From assembly GCA_025175895.1 (NCBI GenBank), contig CM045997.1, forward strand, positions 108,052,479 through 108,116,478: a stretch of 64,000 nt of DNA, given 5' to 3'. The notes beneath the pieces are model-generated. The model saw only the letters and a program-made list of their open reading frames with translations. It did no database searches and had not been told where the DNA came from. The stretch is from Wurfbainia villosa. Taxonomy: Eukaryota > Streptophyta > Magnoliopsida > Zingiberales > Zingiberaceae. Made by a program: the position numbers and the translations under genes. How positions within the stretch are numbered: the stretch's first letter is position 1; each line of letters begins with the position of its first letter. This document shows, piece after piece, positions 1-9,170 of the stretch.

Positions 1-1142
1 ATAAGGCAACACAATGTTGTTTCCTACTGCACCAACTCACTAGACTCGAGCCGAGTAGTTGACAACAACCACTCGTGCTCTTTCTGTCGAGTTTACTACC
101 GGCATAATCCGAATCGGAGTAGCCGATTAGTTCGAACTCGGTAGATCTAGGATACCAAATACCGACATTAAGTGTACCCTTTAGATATCTAAGGATATGC
201 TTAACTAGGGTTATGTGAGACTCCTTAACACAGGTTTGAAACCTGGCGCACATATTTACTACGAATAGGATGTCGGGTCGACTCGCAGTTAAGTATAGAA
301 GACTTCCTATTGCGCTCCTATAGTACTTTAAGTCAATGGACTCACTTTCTAGGTCTTCTCCTATGTTAACATTTATCGTCATTGGGGTGTTTATTACCTT
401 AGCGTCTTGCATTCCAAATCTTTTAATTAACTCCTTAGTGTATTTTTGTTGATATAGGTATATACCATCCTTAGTTTGTTTAATTTGTAGACCTAAAAAG
501 AAACTTAACTCGCTACCAAGTTCATTTCAACTCACTTTCCATGAGCGAAACGAACTCGTTTATTAAGGCTGAGTTAGAGGTTCCAAAAATTATATCGTCT
601 ATGTAAATTTGAGCTATGAATATTTCTTTACCTAAGGTTTTTACAAAGAGAGTTGGGTCAACTAAGCCTTGGTTAAACCCTTTTGACTTAAGATGGATTG
701 AAAGTCTCTCGTACCAAGCTCGAGGAGCTTGTTTAAGTCCATAGAGAGCTTTCTTAAGTTTTAGAACATGGTCGGGTTTATCTAGATTTTGAATCCGGGA
801 TTGTCGACATAAACTTCTTCTTTAATGTATCCATTTAGGAATGCCGACTTTTAAATCCTAGATAAGCTAGCAACATTCGAATGGATTCGAGTCTAGCCAT
901 GGGCATAGGTTTCGTAATCTAAGCCTTCGACTTGCTAAACCCTTTGGCGACTAACCTAGCCTTATTTCTAACTACTTCACCTTTATCATCGTTTATTTGA
1001 AACACCCACCTTGTTCTCCAATTATCGTTTTGTCTTTAGGTGGTACTAACTCCCACACTTCATTCCTAGTAAATTGAGCTAGCTCTTCTTGCATTGCAAT
1101 AATCCAATCGGGATCAAGAAGAGCTTGTTCAATTGATTTGGG
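1..1142 (-). pseudogene. Element A reverse transcriptase / RNase H remnant
   Basis: Minus-strand translation gives pieces of a copia reverse transcriptase: near 960-1110 a stretch like GTRWVF..NDDKGEVVRNK leading to VAKGF, and near 590-610 the box AQIYIDDIIFGT, where YIDD is the catalytic motif. Bases 1-300 match the RNase H start and the tail seen again at 24159-24500 in element C. Several frameshifts interrupt the frame. Role in the family: copying element RNA into cDNA inside the Gag particle. This copy is inactive. Confidence 0.75.
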
Positions 1143-2350
1143 TTATATCTTTGAAATTAAGGAAATTTGACTAAGGTTCCTATAGGATGCTCTAGTTCGA
1201 ACTCCTAGATTAGGATCTCCTATCACTTGATCGATAGGGTGGTTAGTCTGAATCCTAGATTGGGTTGGGTTTGTGTCACCTAATGCTTGATCGATGGGGT
1301 GACTTGGTTGAACACTAGTTTGGTTGGAGTCATCTATCACTTGATCGATAGAGTGACTAGGTTGACCTAGGTTAGATTAACACTAGACACGATCTCGGAT
1401 CGAGTTAGGTTTAGTATGAATCGGTTCGCTAATTGGGGTTGGGGTTTTGTAGGTTCGTCCTTCATCAAATACTACATTCGATAGTCTCCTCGACTCTAAG
1501 GGTGTCGTGGTTATATACTCTATAAGCTCTACTTGTAGTTGAGTATCCTAGAAAGATTCCGGTCGTGGTTTTGGATGTAAATTTCCTTAGGTAATCCTTA
1601 GTGTTTAGGATATGTACCTTACACCCAAATACCCTAAAGTACTTGATGTTAGGTATTTTATCGTGATAAATCTCGTACGAGGTCTTAAGGTGCCTCTTTA
1701 CCATAAGGATCCTATTTTGGACATGTGGCCGTCTTGTATACGCCAAAACCTATCGGGTAGGTCGTATTCATTCAACATGGTCTGGCGGCTTCTTGTAGTT
1801 CGATTTTCCGCTCCATAGGCCATTTTGTTGAGGGTCCTAGGCAAGAGAATTCATGGTGGTATCCGTTTAGGTTCTGACAGTCGATGAACCTTTGATTTTC
1901 GAATTCACCACCATGATCGCCAAGTCTTTTAACCTTAAGGTCTTTTGATTCTCGATTAATTTGAATAGATTGATTAATTGATCTAGGGTATCATTTTTAT
2001 GTTTGATGAACCTAACCGGAGTAAACTGAGTAGTCCGATTATATTCATGATATATTGACTTATTGAGAGACTTGGCTCCGTGTGAATCGAATAGATCCGT
2101 ATCAGGAGCTCAAGTACACTGAGGTTCGTTCTTGGTTAGTTAACTTGTTTTGTGTCCTAGGTTGTTTTCCTTGTTGTAAGCATTCTGATTTTATTAACCA
2201 AATTGTTGAGGTTAGGGTAAGCCTCGACTAAGCCACTCGACTCATCTTGTGGGCGAGTCTTGGGTGGGAGTAATGAAGTCGTCGGTCTGATCCATGATTC
2301 CTCTTAGTTGTCATAAGACACTTAGTTGAGGAGTTAGTTAAGTTGATCGT
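1143..2350 (-). pseudogene. Element A integrase region and integrase-RT linker
   Basis: The longest open piece (1465-1746) encodes the integrase C-terminal module: SYEIYHDKIPNIKYFRVFGC then a FLGYS box, typical of plant copia integrases. 1143-1340 encodes the repetitive linker between integrase and RT, with repeats of the type HPIDQVIGDPN. From 1750 to 2350 the zinc-binding and catalytic core is present only as frameshifted pieces, alignable to 25768-26410 in element C. No intact D,D-35-E core remains. Confidence 0.7.
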
Positions 2351-2357
2351 ATAAATG

Positions 2358-2660
2358 TTATTTATTTCTAGTTCCTTTAAGAATTGTTTTAGAGGTTTCG
2401 TTGGTATTAATTACGCATTCATTTTCTAGAAATATAACCTTATAGTTATTATCACACAATTGGCTTACACTAAGTAAGTTATATTCAAAATTCTCTACAA
2501 GTAATACATTTTTAATAACAAAATTCATGTTAAGCTCGATATCACCTGATCCGATGATTTTGAGCTTGCCGTTATTCCCAAAGGCTACCGATCCTTGTCG
2601 TTTGAATCGAAGCGTTGTGAATTTGAGTTGATCGTCGTGTCGGGGCGGCCATGTCAACAT
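2358..2660 (-). pseudogene. Element A protease-side / pre-integrase region
   Basis: A 100-residue open piece with KLKIIGSGDIELN and NLLSVSQLCDNNYKVIF, the conserved stretch between protease and integrase in plant copia polyproteins. Its partner in element C is at 26506-26757 and is nearly the same. The protease active site (D-S/T-G) lies in the more decayed sequence upstream and is not readable. Non-functional remnant. Confidence 0.7.
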
Positions 2661-2740
2661 CCATTGATCCTACGAAGGTGGTTGGATTGGATGTTAGATT
2701 TTTTGTTAAGAAAATTGGTTGTAAGTTGTTAACCCTAGGT

Positions 2741-2797
2741 CATCTCACCGGAGTCTATATGATCAAGCATGTTATACTTATGTATTTTTTTGAGATG
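2741..2797 (-). other. CATCTCA...TGAGATG hairpin in element A
   Basis: Arms CATCTCA and TGAGATG enclose about 43 nt. The same arms and spacing occur at matching places in elements C (twice), B and E. In A the innermost pair of the eight is broken. It lies between the gag region and the protease region. Confidence 0.6.
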
Positions 2798-2896
2798 TCT
2801 TCCAATTAAGTTGATTAAGTGGATTTAGGTTCAAGTAATTTTATGTTAGATTTGGATTTAACCCTAGGCTTGTCAAGTTTACCTTTTCAAGATCAT

Positions 2897-2967
2897 GGCT
2901 TCCAGGTCGTGGCGAGGCACAGGGGCCTTCTTTAATCGGATCATCGACCACTTCCTTAGACAAAGCC
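2897..2967 (-). other. Conserved structured block after gag (element A copy)
   Basis: About 70 nt, shared with B (37095-37161) and C (26991-27065), in a stretch otherwise diverged between elements. In sense orientation it starts ATGGCTT and ends AAGCCAT (7-bp complementary ends), with an inner GGTCG/CGACC pair. The outer arms differ between the three elements but stay complementary. A short reading frame also runs through it, so a peptide cannot be excluded. Function unknown. Confidence 0.6.
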
Positions 2968-3359
2968 ATTTTCAAGAAAATGATGACTTGACTCACCTAA
3001 AATTATTTCCTCGTCTCACTAGTTATTTTTGAAAAGAGACTCTCGAGGCTCAATCTTTCAAGAATTTTAGTTGGTTATGTTTTTTGAAAAGAGGCTCCCG
3101 AGGGCTCAATCTTTGAAAAATTTTAGTTGGTTATGTTTTTGTTTCTAAGTGAGTTCACAAGTTTTAAAGTCTGAACTTTCTAAGTTAAAGCATGCGATTT
3201 CTAAGTTAAAGCATAAACATTCTAAGTTAAAACATGCAATTTCTCATGTTTTGTCTTGGCTCCCCCCAAGCGGTTGAATCGGTTGGGTCTATCCATAGTG
3301 GATTTGGTCCTTGGGAACCCAAAGACGGGTTGGATCCTAGAGTTGAAATCAAAAAGTTC

Positions 3360-4860
3360 TTAGGGACCCATGCTTGGACATGTTTTTATGGCCGACTTAC
3401 AATCGTATATCGACCTATTAGACGTGTTTGAGTTAAACCCTAGTCCAGAATTGTTGTTCACGGCCCTTTGAGATCCAAGTAGGAGGTCAAGTCCTTTGGA
3501 TCCCGAAGTGAACCTTTCCAACGTGTTCCTAAGATCTTCGACTTGACTTTTCAAGAGAGAGTTCTCAACTTCGAGCTTTTCAACTCGAGTTGAGTCGTTC
3601 TCTTGAACTCGACTAGTCGAAGAGGTTAGGGAGACCTCGTGTTTGAGGAGTTTAACCTCCTCAACAAGGGTCTCGACCTTGGACTCGGACTTAGCTAACT
3701 TCCTAGACAAAAACCTAACCATATTATGTAAAGTATTAAATAAAGCTCGACTCACCTTAAGGGTATCTTTTGAATCGGATGCGTATCCGTGGCTTGACTT
3801 GAAGGTAACCGTAGTCAGTCGTCCTCGAGTTCGACTCGAAGTTCGGGTCTCCTCTCGTGTCAGGCTCAATTGATTTCGCCATGAAGACGTGGTCTTCGTC
3901 TTCTTCGGATGACGCTTCTTCCCATGTCGCGTTGAGGGTCTTCTTATGCTTAGGTGCTTGGTGGTTGAGCTTGGGGCACTCGGACTTGATATGTCCAAAC
4001 CTGTTGCACTCATAACACCTAATGTTAAAACTTTTAGGCTTACCTTGGTTGGGTCGAGTCGTGGTTCGCTTTCGTCCCTTGGCTATCCTTCGAGCTAGGT
4101 TCATTAGTTCGGCAGTCAACTCCGGGTCAACTTCTTCTTCGGACTCGTCTTCCTCCTCGGTTGGTGGTGGCTTGCTTGCGATTTTCTTCTTCCTTGAACC
4201 TGCAAACAAGGCTATACCCCTCTCGGGTTCCGAGTTGGATTGTTCATGTAATTCGAAATCGGAAAAGAGTTCATCTAACCTAATTTTAGAAAGATCCTTG
4301 GAGACCTTATAGGCATCAACCATGGATGCCCATAAGGTAGTCCTCGGAAAAGAGTTTAGGACATACCTTATAAGGTCGCGGTTTTCGACCTTTTGCCCGA
4401 TTGCGTGTAGGTTGTTGACTATGTCTTGGACACGGGCGTGGAGTTGCGTTGCGAACTCGTGTTCCTGCATTTTTAGTGTGTACAATTTATTGAATAACAA
4501 ATCACGTTTGCAAACCTTAGCTTGATCCGATCCTTCGTGTAACTCGATTAGCTTTGTCCAAAGATCCTTTGCGCTTATGAAGGGGCCGACGCGATTTAGC
4601 TCTTCCTTGGATAGACCGCATTGAAGGATTTGTGTTGCCTTGGCGTTGGCCGACTTATCGTCGTTTTGTCATGATAGTCCATTGATCATAATCCAGAAGT
4701 CACCCAGCCGTTAGGTCGGAAGTGTGAAACCCGTTTGGATTATGATCCACATCTCGATTTGGATTTTGAAAGCATTCCATCCGAGCCCTTCCAATAACAG
4801 TCATCTCCGTTGTAAAGCGGAGTGGACGATGCTAAAACCTCGAGATGGGCCATTAGAACA
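3360..4860 (-). pseudogene. Element A gag
   Basis: Minus-strand gag in overlapping frameshifted pieces. The N-terminal part (about 4700-4852) is badly frameshifted. The middle (3757-4500) reads cleanly: MQEHEFATQLHARVQDIVN, then SKDLSKIRLDELFSDFELHE, an acidic stretch and a zinc knuckle CYECNRFGHIKSEC (C-X2-C-X4-H-X4-C, about 3975-4019). The C-terminal part (3360-4013) has a leucine-rich coiled coil and the lineage mark LERFTSGSKGLDLLLGSQRA. In the family, Gag forms the virus-like particle and the knuckle binds RNA. At least two frameshifts and an early stop make this copy inactive. Confidence 0.85.
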
Positions 4861-5060
4861 AAAGACAAAAGAAGACGAAGGAAAAACTAGCAACGAAAAA
4901 AAACACACAAAAAGTACCAAGACTGCATCTTAGATTAGTAGTGCGGAGTAGATTTAAGCAAAAAAAAATCTAAAATAAGCGAAATAAAAGAAAAATAAAT
5001 CTGTGAAAAATGGCTAGATTGGTGGTTTCACCAAATCTTAGTAACCCACTCCGATACGAT

Positions 5061-6141
5061 TGTTGGATCGATGCGGTTATTAGAGGGGGTGAATAGCGAA
5101 AAACCTTTTCTTTTTCTTTCGTTAAAACTCAGAGATAATTAATTAATTGCAGTGAAATGTAAAGTAAATAAAGACAATGAAGTTTTACTTGGTTCGTAGC
5201 CTTCTTACTCTAAGGCCCTAGTGGTCCTTGACCGCGTCACGGAGTAAAAGCACTAAAGGAACTCCTCCTCGTTAGAGGTAGGAGTTAATCGATACAAGAA
5301 GGAACCATAAAACTTGAGATAGAGGACACTCCCCTCTCCTCGTATCACGATAAAAGCTCAGAAAATGTAAATGACAAGTGATAATAAAAAAACTAATACC
5401 GACGTCTGAAAAAATAATAAGGAAAGTTAAACCTAGACGTCGGAATGGAAGGACTTCGTTGTCGGAGAGTTGCAGCGTAACGGAGGCTTTTGAGTACTTA
5501 AAAAAAATTATGTGAAACCCTAGGTTTGGCCCTCCTTTTATAGTCTTTGAGCCCCTTTTCGAGAGGAACCCTAGCCAATCAAATTTGAGCACATCTTCCT
5601 AAATTTGGTTGTGATAATCCTCGACTGAATCGATCATTGACCATCACCGATGGCCATCATCATCACGATCGACATCGATCAGTCTTGCTCAGCGATCATT
5701 GTTTGTGGCGATGATGAGTCCTCAATTGGCTGATCTGCTACCGCAGGCAAAGTTAGCTCAAAGAAATCATTATTTTGACGGCCTCCGACCATCCGATCTC
5801 GACCTAGACCATCTATGGGATGTCTTTGGTCGGATCTACGCTTAAGATCATCCCCGTAAAGAGGATACGACCTCACTTACGCTCGCACACACGAGCTTAC
5901 CTCGATACTTACGTGTCGCTTTTGCTTCCGGCCTTCCACTCGATTCCTTCGGCTCCCTCCGAAGTAACTCGAGTATCGCCCGACCACCGCGGCTTCCTCC
6001 GGGTGTCGCTAGCCTTCAGCTCCAGTATTGAGACTTTTCTGCACACTTGATTTAGCTCGTGAGATAACAATATAAGCTTAACTTTATATCGTTTGCTATA
6101 ATCAAAACTTAGGTTTGACTTAGGTGCCTACTGCACCAACA
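5061..6141 (-). repeat. 5' LTR of element A
   Basis: Starts TGTTGGATCG and ends CACCAACA on the plus strand (TG...CA rule), 1081 bp. Immediately left, 5046-5060 holds a decayed complement of the initiator-Met tRNA primer site. In sense orientation a TATA-like box lies at 5535-5543, and roughly 100-160 bp upstream of it (5630-5700) is a stretch rich in CGATCG/ATCGAT motifs, the position of the variable cassettes seen in the LTRs of B and E. The edges match the LTR edges of C, although the interiors are diverged. Confidence 0.85.
5535..5543 (-). promoter_or_regulatory. TATA-like box in LTR of A
   Basis: Sense strand reads ACTATAAAAGGAGG here, the same context as the TATA box in the LTRs of element B (12963, 38453). 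Likely the element's promoter; no transcript evidence. Confidence 0.5.
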
Positions 6142-6457
6142 GAGGTGGCTTAGGTGGTTTTTTGCGTCCTTTCTTTTTTGGCTTTTCAAGTTCAATTTTC
6201 TTCTCCAAAAGGCTTACACTATCCTCTGGTATAATCCTCTTCGCAACCAAAGCCTTCTCATCTGTGTAAGAAAGTTCAGAGGAGCTAGATCGACTATGTT
6301 CGAATGGCCCATCTCTTTCCTGTTTTATACACGCATCCATGCCAAAGCCACTTAGAAATTCTATATCCTTTACTCCTTCCTGTTCTTTTTTCACATAATT
6401 CATGCCGCTTTCTAAATCGAAGGCAATGTCTCTTGCGGCTGAATTGTTCTGATCCAT
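6142..6457 (-). pseudogene. Host gene, N-terminal coding exon cut by element A
   Basis: Minus strand, ATG at 6457, 105 codons open up to the element A junction. The product starts MDQNNSAARDIAFDLESG, is acidic and serine-rich in the middle (HSRSSSSELSY), and ends in a basic, proline-rich block KPKKKGRKKPPKPP. I chose this ATG because the frame upstream has no other ATG and a plausible splice acceptor (CTAG) lies 25 bases before it. The frame is clean, unlike the surrounding elements, and no copy occurs elsewhere in the window, so it looks like a real single-copy gene. The lysine/proline block recalls small plant membrane proteins of unknown function, a weak guess. Beyond PKPP the frame enters the LTR and stops after a few codons. 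The rest of the gene must lie beyond element A, outside the window. Confidence 0.55.
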
Positions 6458-6900
6458 GGCAACGACAGATTTGAGCTTCCTTCTAGTCACAAATTAGCAG
6501 CTATAGCCCGGTCATAAAGGGACTATACACGAAGTACACCAACAGAATGTGAGAATCTGAAATTCGCCATGCTTAAATAATGCAATACACCTGTATTCAG
6601 GAAAAATTGAGGATGCTAAAGATCGATATGGGGGCGGAAGTCCAACTTTTTCTATACCGAAACATCGACTAAAATATCTCAGAAGAATTACAAATCTACT
6701 ATGCCACCTAGAATTAACAAGAAGATCGGATAATTCGTACTTACAATTCAGCGTAAGGAACAAACCCCTATCTCGAAGCAGAACCAGGGCCGGATTCAAC
6801 CGATACGAAGTCCACGAACTGGAAAAGGTAGGAGCGGATACGGACGAGGATTTGTTAGGGTTGGAGGAGATGGAACAATGTTCAGTGATATGGCAAGGCT
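6458..6900 (-). promoter_or_regulatory. Probable 5' UTR, UTR intron and promoter of the disrupted host gene
   Basis: In sense orientation a strong donor GTAAGTACG starts at 6744 and a CTAG acceptor ends at 6483, giving a 5' UTR intron of about 260 bp just before the ATG. The sequence to about 6900 is unique and GC-richer, as expected for a leader exon and start region. I do not see a clear TATA box. Inference from splice signals only. Confidence 0.4.
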
Positions 6901-6932
6901 ATGCGAGGCGACCGAAGACGACTGCATCAGAT

Positions 6933-7062
6933 CAGAGCCGGCCTGCCAGGGCAAATGGGGCGTTGAGCCCAAAATTTAATTTTATAACATCATTAATATT
7001 ATTATATAAGATTAAAAAAAAAATTTAGATTTCATCCAAAGCCCCAAAATCATTACGGCCGA
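6933..7062. mobile_element. hAT-type MITE-like remnant
   Basis: A segment of about 130 bp begins CAGAGCCGGCC and ends CGGCCGA, flanked by CATCAGAT (6925-6932) and CATCAGAC (7063-7070): a near-perfect 8-bp target duplication, the hAT length. Ends are GC-rich, the interior AT-rich and non-coding. The terminal inverted repeats are imperfect, so the element is old or the call is wrong. Confidence 0.4.
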
Positions 7063-7070
7063 CATCAGAC

Positions 7071-7570
7071 CACTTTTCATCTAAGGGAAAAATAAATAAA
7101 TAAATAATATACCGACAAATTCGGAATATAATTTATAAATAAATTAATCTCGAGAATATATCTCCAGTGCAGTGTCGCATTAGACATAGGGCATTTACCT
7201 AGGGCCCAATTTTATTGGGCCATTAGTTTTAATAATTTAAGTTTTTTTTATATGTATACTTTTTTTTTTTAAGAGAGAGAGAAAAAAGACAAATAATTTT
7301 ATAGTCTTTTATTTAGGTCGTGCATTAACCGGATTCAAAATTGTTTATTATTTTTTACCTATCGTTACTATTTCCTTACTATTTCAACAGCTCCACTAAT
7401 CTTCTTTGATTAATGATCTAAAAGTATAGAATCCTGAATATATAAAAATTAAAGTCCAACTTGTCTTGCACTCTATGTCAGTGAATTTATTACTTAAGAT
7501 TCACATTGTCAAAGTTTTCTAATTATGCCCGATCATGGGCAATGTCCGGCTTGAATCTAGCCCGGGCTCG
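7071..7570. other. AT-rich intergenic sequence, no gene seen
   Basis: Long A/T runs and short GGGCCC palindromes (about 7195-7215) but no coding frame. The last 50 bases (GCCCGGGCTCG side) continue beyond element K at 11267, since GCTCG is K's target duplication. Confidence 0.6.
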
Positions 7571-8099
7571 TGACGGCGTGTTAAGAGGCTCATTAGCTCC
7601 CATATCTCCAGATTAAAATTTTCACTAATGAAAATTAATCCGGATGGGATGAGTTTCCTAAGCACAATCAATTCGTCGTCGTGCTAACAACTTGAGCGAT
7701 CGCTTGAACAAACTAGTTGTTCAAACAACATAACTCTTCTAGTCGGTTAGCCGCGGAAGAGACGACGGACGGATCGTCGGTTTTTGTGTTTATCTTCGAG
7801 GTCCATGATTATACAAATATAAACTAGTATAATCAACACATACTAACATAAAGAACATAAGCTAGCATATCTTATCATAAGAGGATCAAGAATAAAGTTT
7901 GTAAAACTTTTATACCTCTTGATCTTCTACCGTATGTCCCATCCTCCTCGTGGACGTCGTGTGGGCGAAGATCCTCCACGAGTTGAAGCTTCCTAGATCA
8001 CGTTCTTCCCTTCCTTGCTCGCTCCGAACAAAGAGAAGAACCAAACAAAAACTCCTTCTCCTATCTAGAACCGACCACCAAGCCAAGGAGCTTGATATA

Positions 8100-8395
8100 G
8101 CCGCCGGTCAAGGAGTAGATGGTTGAGCGCCGGCCAACCTTGAAAAAAGGTTGCCGCCGGCCAAGGAATGGATGGTTGAGCGTCGGCCAACCTTGAAGCA
8201 ATGTTGTCGCCGGCCACCAAGGTGGGAGATGGTTGAACGCCGGCCAACCTTGAAGCAATGTTGCTGCCGGCCACCAAGGTGGGAGATGGTTGAACGCCGG
8301 CCAACCTTGAAGCAATGTTGCTGCCGGCCACCAAGGTGGGAGATGGTTGAACGCCATCCAACCTTGAAGCAATGTTGCCGCCGGCCACCAAGGAA
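8100..8395. repeat. 57-bp minisatellite (about 5 copies) in K 3' LTR
   Basis: Unit of the form CCGGCCAACCTTGAAGCAAT...GGTGGGAGATGGTTGAACG, 57 bp, about five copies with small changes. Being a multiple of three it opens false reading frames on both strands. The matching array in the other LTR (9720-9892) has about three copies. Confidence 0.85.
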
Positions 8396-8599
8396 TGGGA
8401 GAAGGGATGAAGGGTATGGGCGTCGGCCAAAACAAGGTGGAAGAAGATGGGCGCCGGCTTAATCCTTCCAAGAATTGCCGCCCAAGCCTTCTTTCAAATC
8501 CTAGCCGCCCAAACCAAAAATTTGATCTCCTTCTTGATATCTCACGCCCAAACCCTTAGCCTTACTTTTATAGAGTTAGGCTTAGGCCTCCTTTCCATC

Positions 8600-8850
8600 T
8601 CCACCGTCGGATCTAGGGTTTTAATCTCAACCGTCGGATCTAGAAATTTAATCTCAATCGTCGGTTCTAGAGATTTAATCTCCACCGTCGGTTCTAGAGA
8701 TTTAATCTCAACCGTCGGATCTAGAGATTTAATCCCAATCGTCAGATCTAGAGAATTAATCTCAACCGTCGGATCTAGAGAATTAATCTCAACCGTCGGT
8801 TCTAGGGATTTAATCCCAACCGTCGGATCTAGAGTTTTGTTTTCCATCAT
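8600..8850. repeat. 27-bp minisatellite (nine copies) in K 3' LTR
   Basis: Unit ACCGTCGGATCTAGAGATTT plus AATCTCA, nine copies with few substitutions. The same array is at 10098-10335 in the other LTR and, reversed, at the right edge of the window (63930-64000) in LTR G. Confidence 0.9.
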
Positions 8851-9156
8851 TGGATCTAGGCTGCATGAGGTTTATATTAGGCTACGATAGGGACCATGAG
8901 GAGGAGTTGGATCTTGGCCACCCGATGGATCGGAACCACACAAACTTGATCCATCAATGATGTTCCATTCCACTAGAGGATCATCATTGAACTACCTCAC
9001 CAACCTCATCATTGAACTACTTGGCCATAATAGTCGGATCTTATGCCTGCAACCAAAAAGTTAGCCTACGCACATCCTACTATTATCCGGCATACTCAAT
9101 ATATGATATGTGCATGAAAGTAACCGAATCCAAAACACACAAAACCGGAAATCGTG

Positions 9157-9168
9157 GCTCTGATACCA
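9157..9168 (-). other. Primer binding site of element K
   Basis: GCTCTGATACCA, the exact complement of TGGTATCAGAGC, two bases from the LTR edge at 9171. It fits priming by initiator-Met tRNA and shows that K read on the minus strand before its deletion. Confidence 0.9.
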
Positions 9169-9170
9169 TT

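Larger units (their letters stand above)
1..6141 (-). mobile_element. Ty1/copia LTR retrotransposon A (left end outside window)
   Basis: Read on the minus strand from 6141 leftwards: 5' LTR (5061-6141), decayed primer site, gag with a CCHC knuckle, protease-side region, integrase, reverse transcriptase and the start of RNase H, which runs off the window at base 1. Gag-protease-integrase-RT order is the copia order. Layout and protein motifs match element C (21755-30519), so A and C look like one lineage, possibly SIRE/Maximus-like (lineage is inference). Many frameshifts and stops show A is dead. Its right edge CACCAACA is followed by host exon sequence beginning GAGGT, the expected target duplication; the other copy lies outside the window. 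Confidence 0.9.
7571..9004 (-). repeat. Truncated 3' LTR of element K
   Basis: Aligns almost base for base with 9171-10500, then similarity stops at CTCACCAACC. The missing part is the U3 start and polypurine tract. It holds five copies of a 57-bp minisatellite and nine of a 27-bp one. Confidence 0.85.

Noticed and set aside
8061..8890. Open frames of 100-147 codons on both strands, and again at 9671-10386
   Set aside because: They come from 57-bp and 27-bp minisatellites (multiples of three) inside the K LTRs; frames are open on both strands and repeat a 9- or 19-residue unit.
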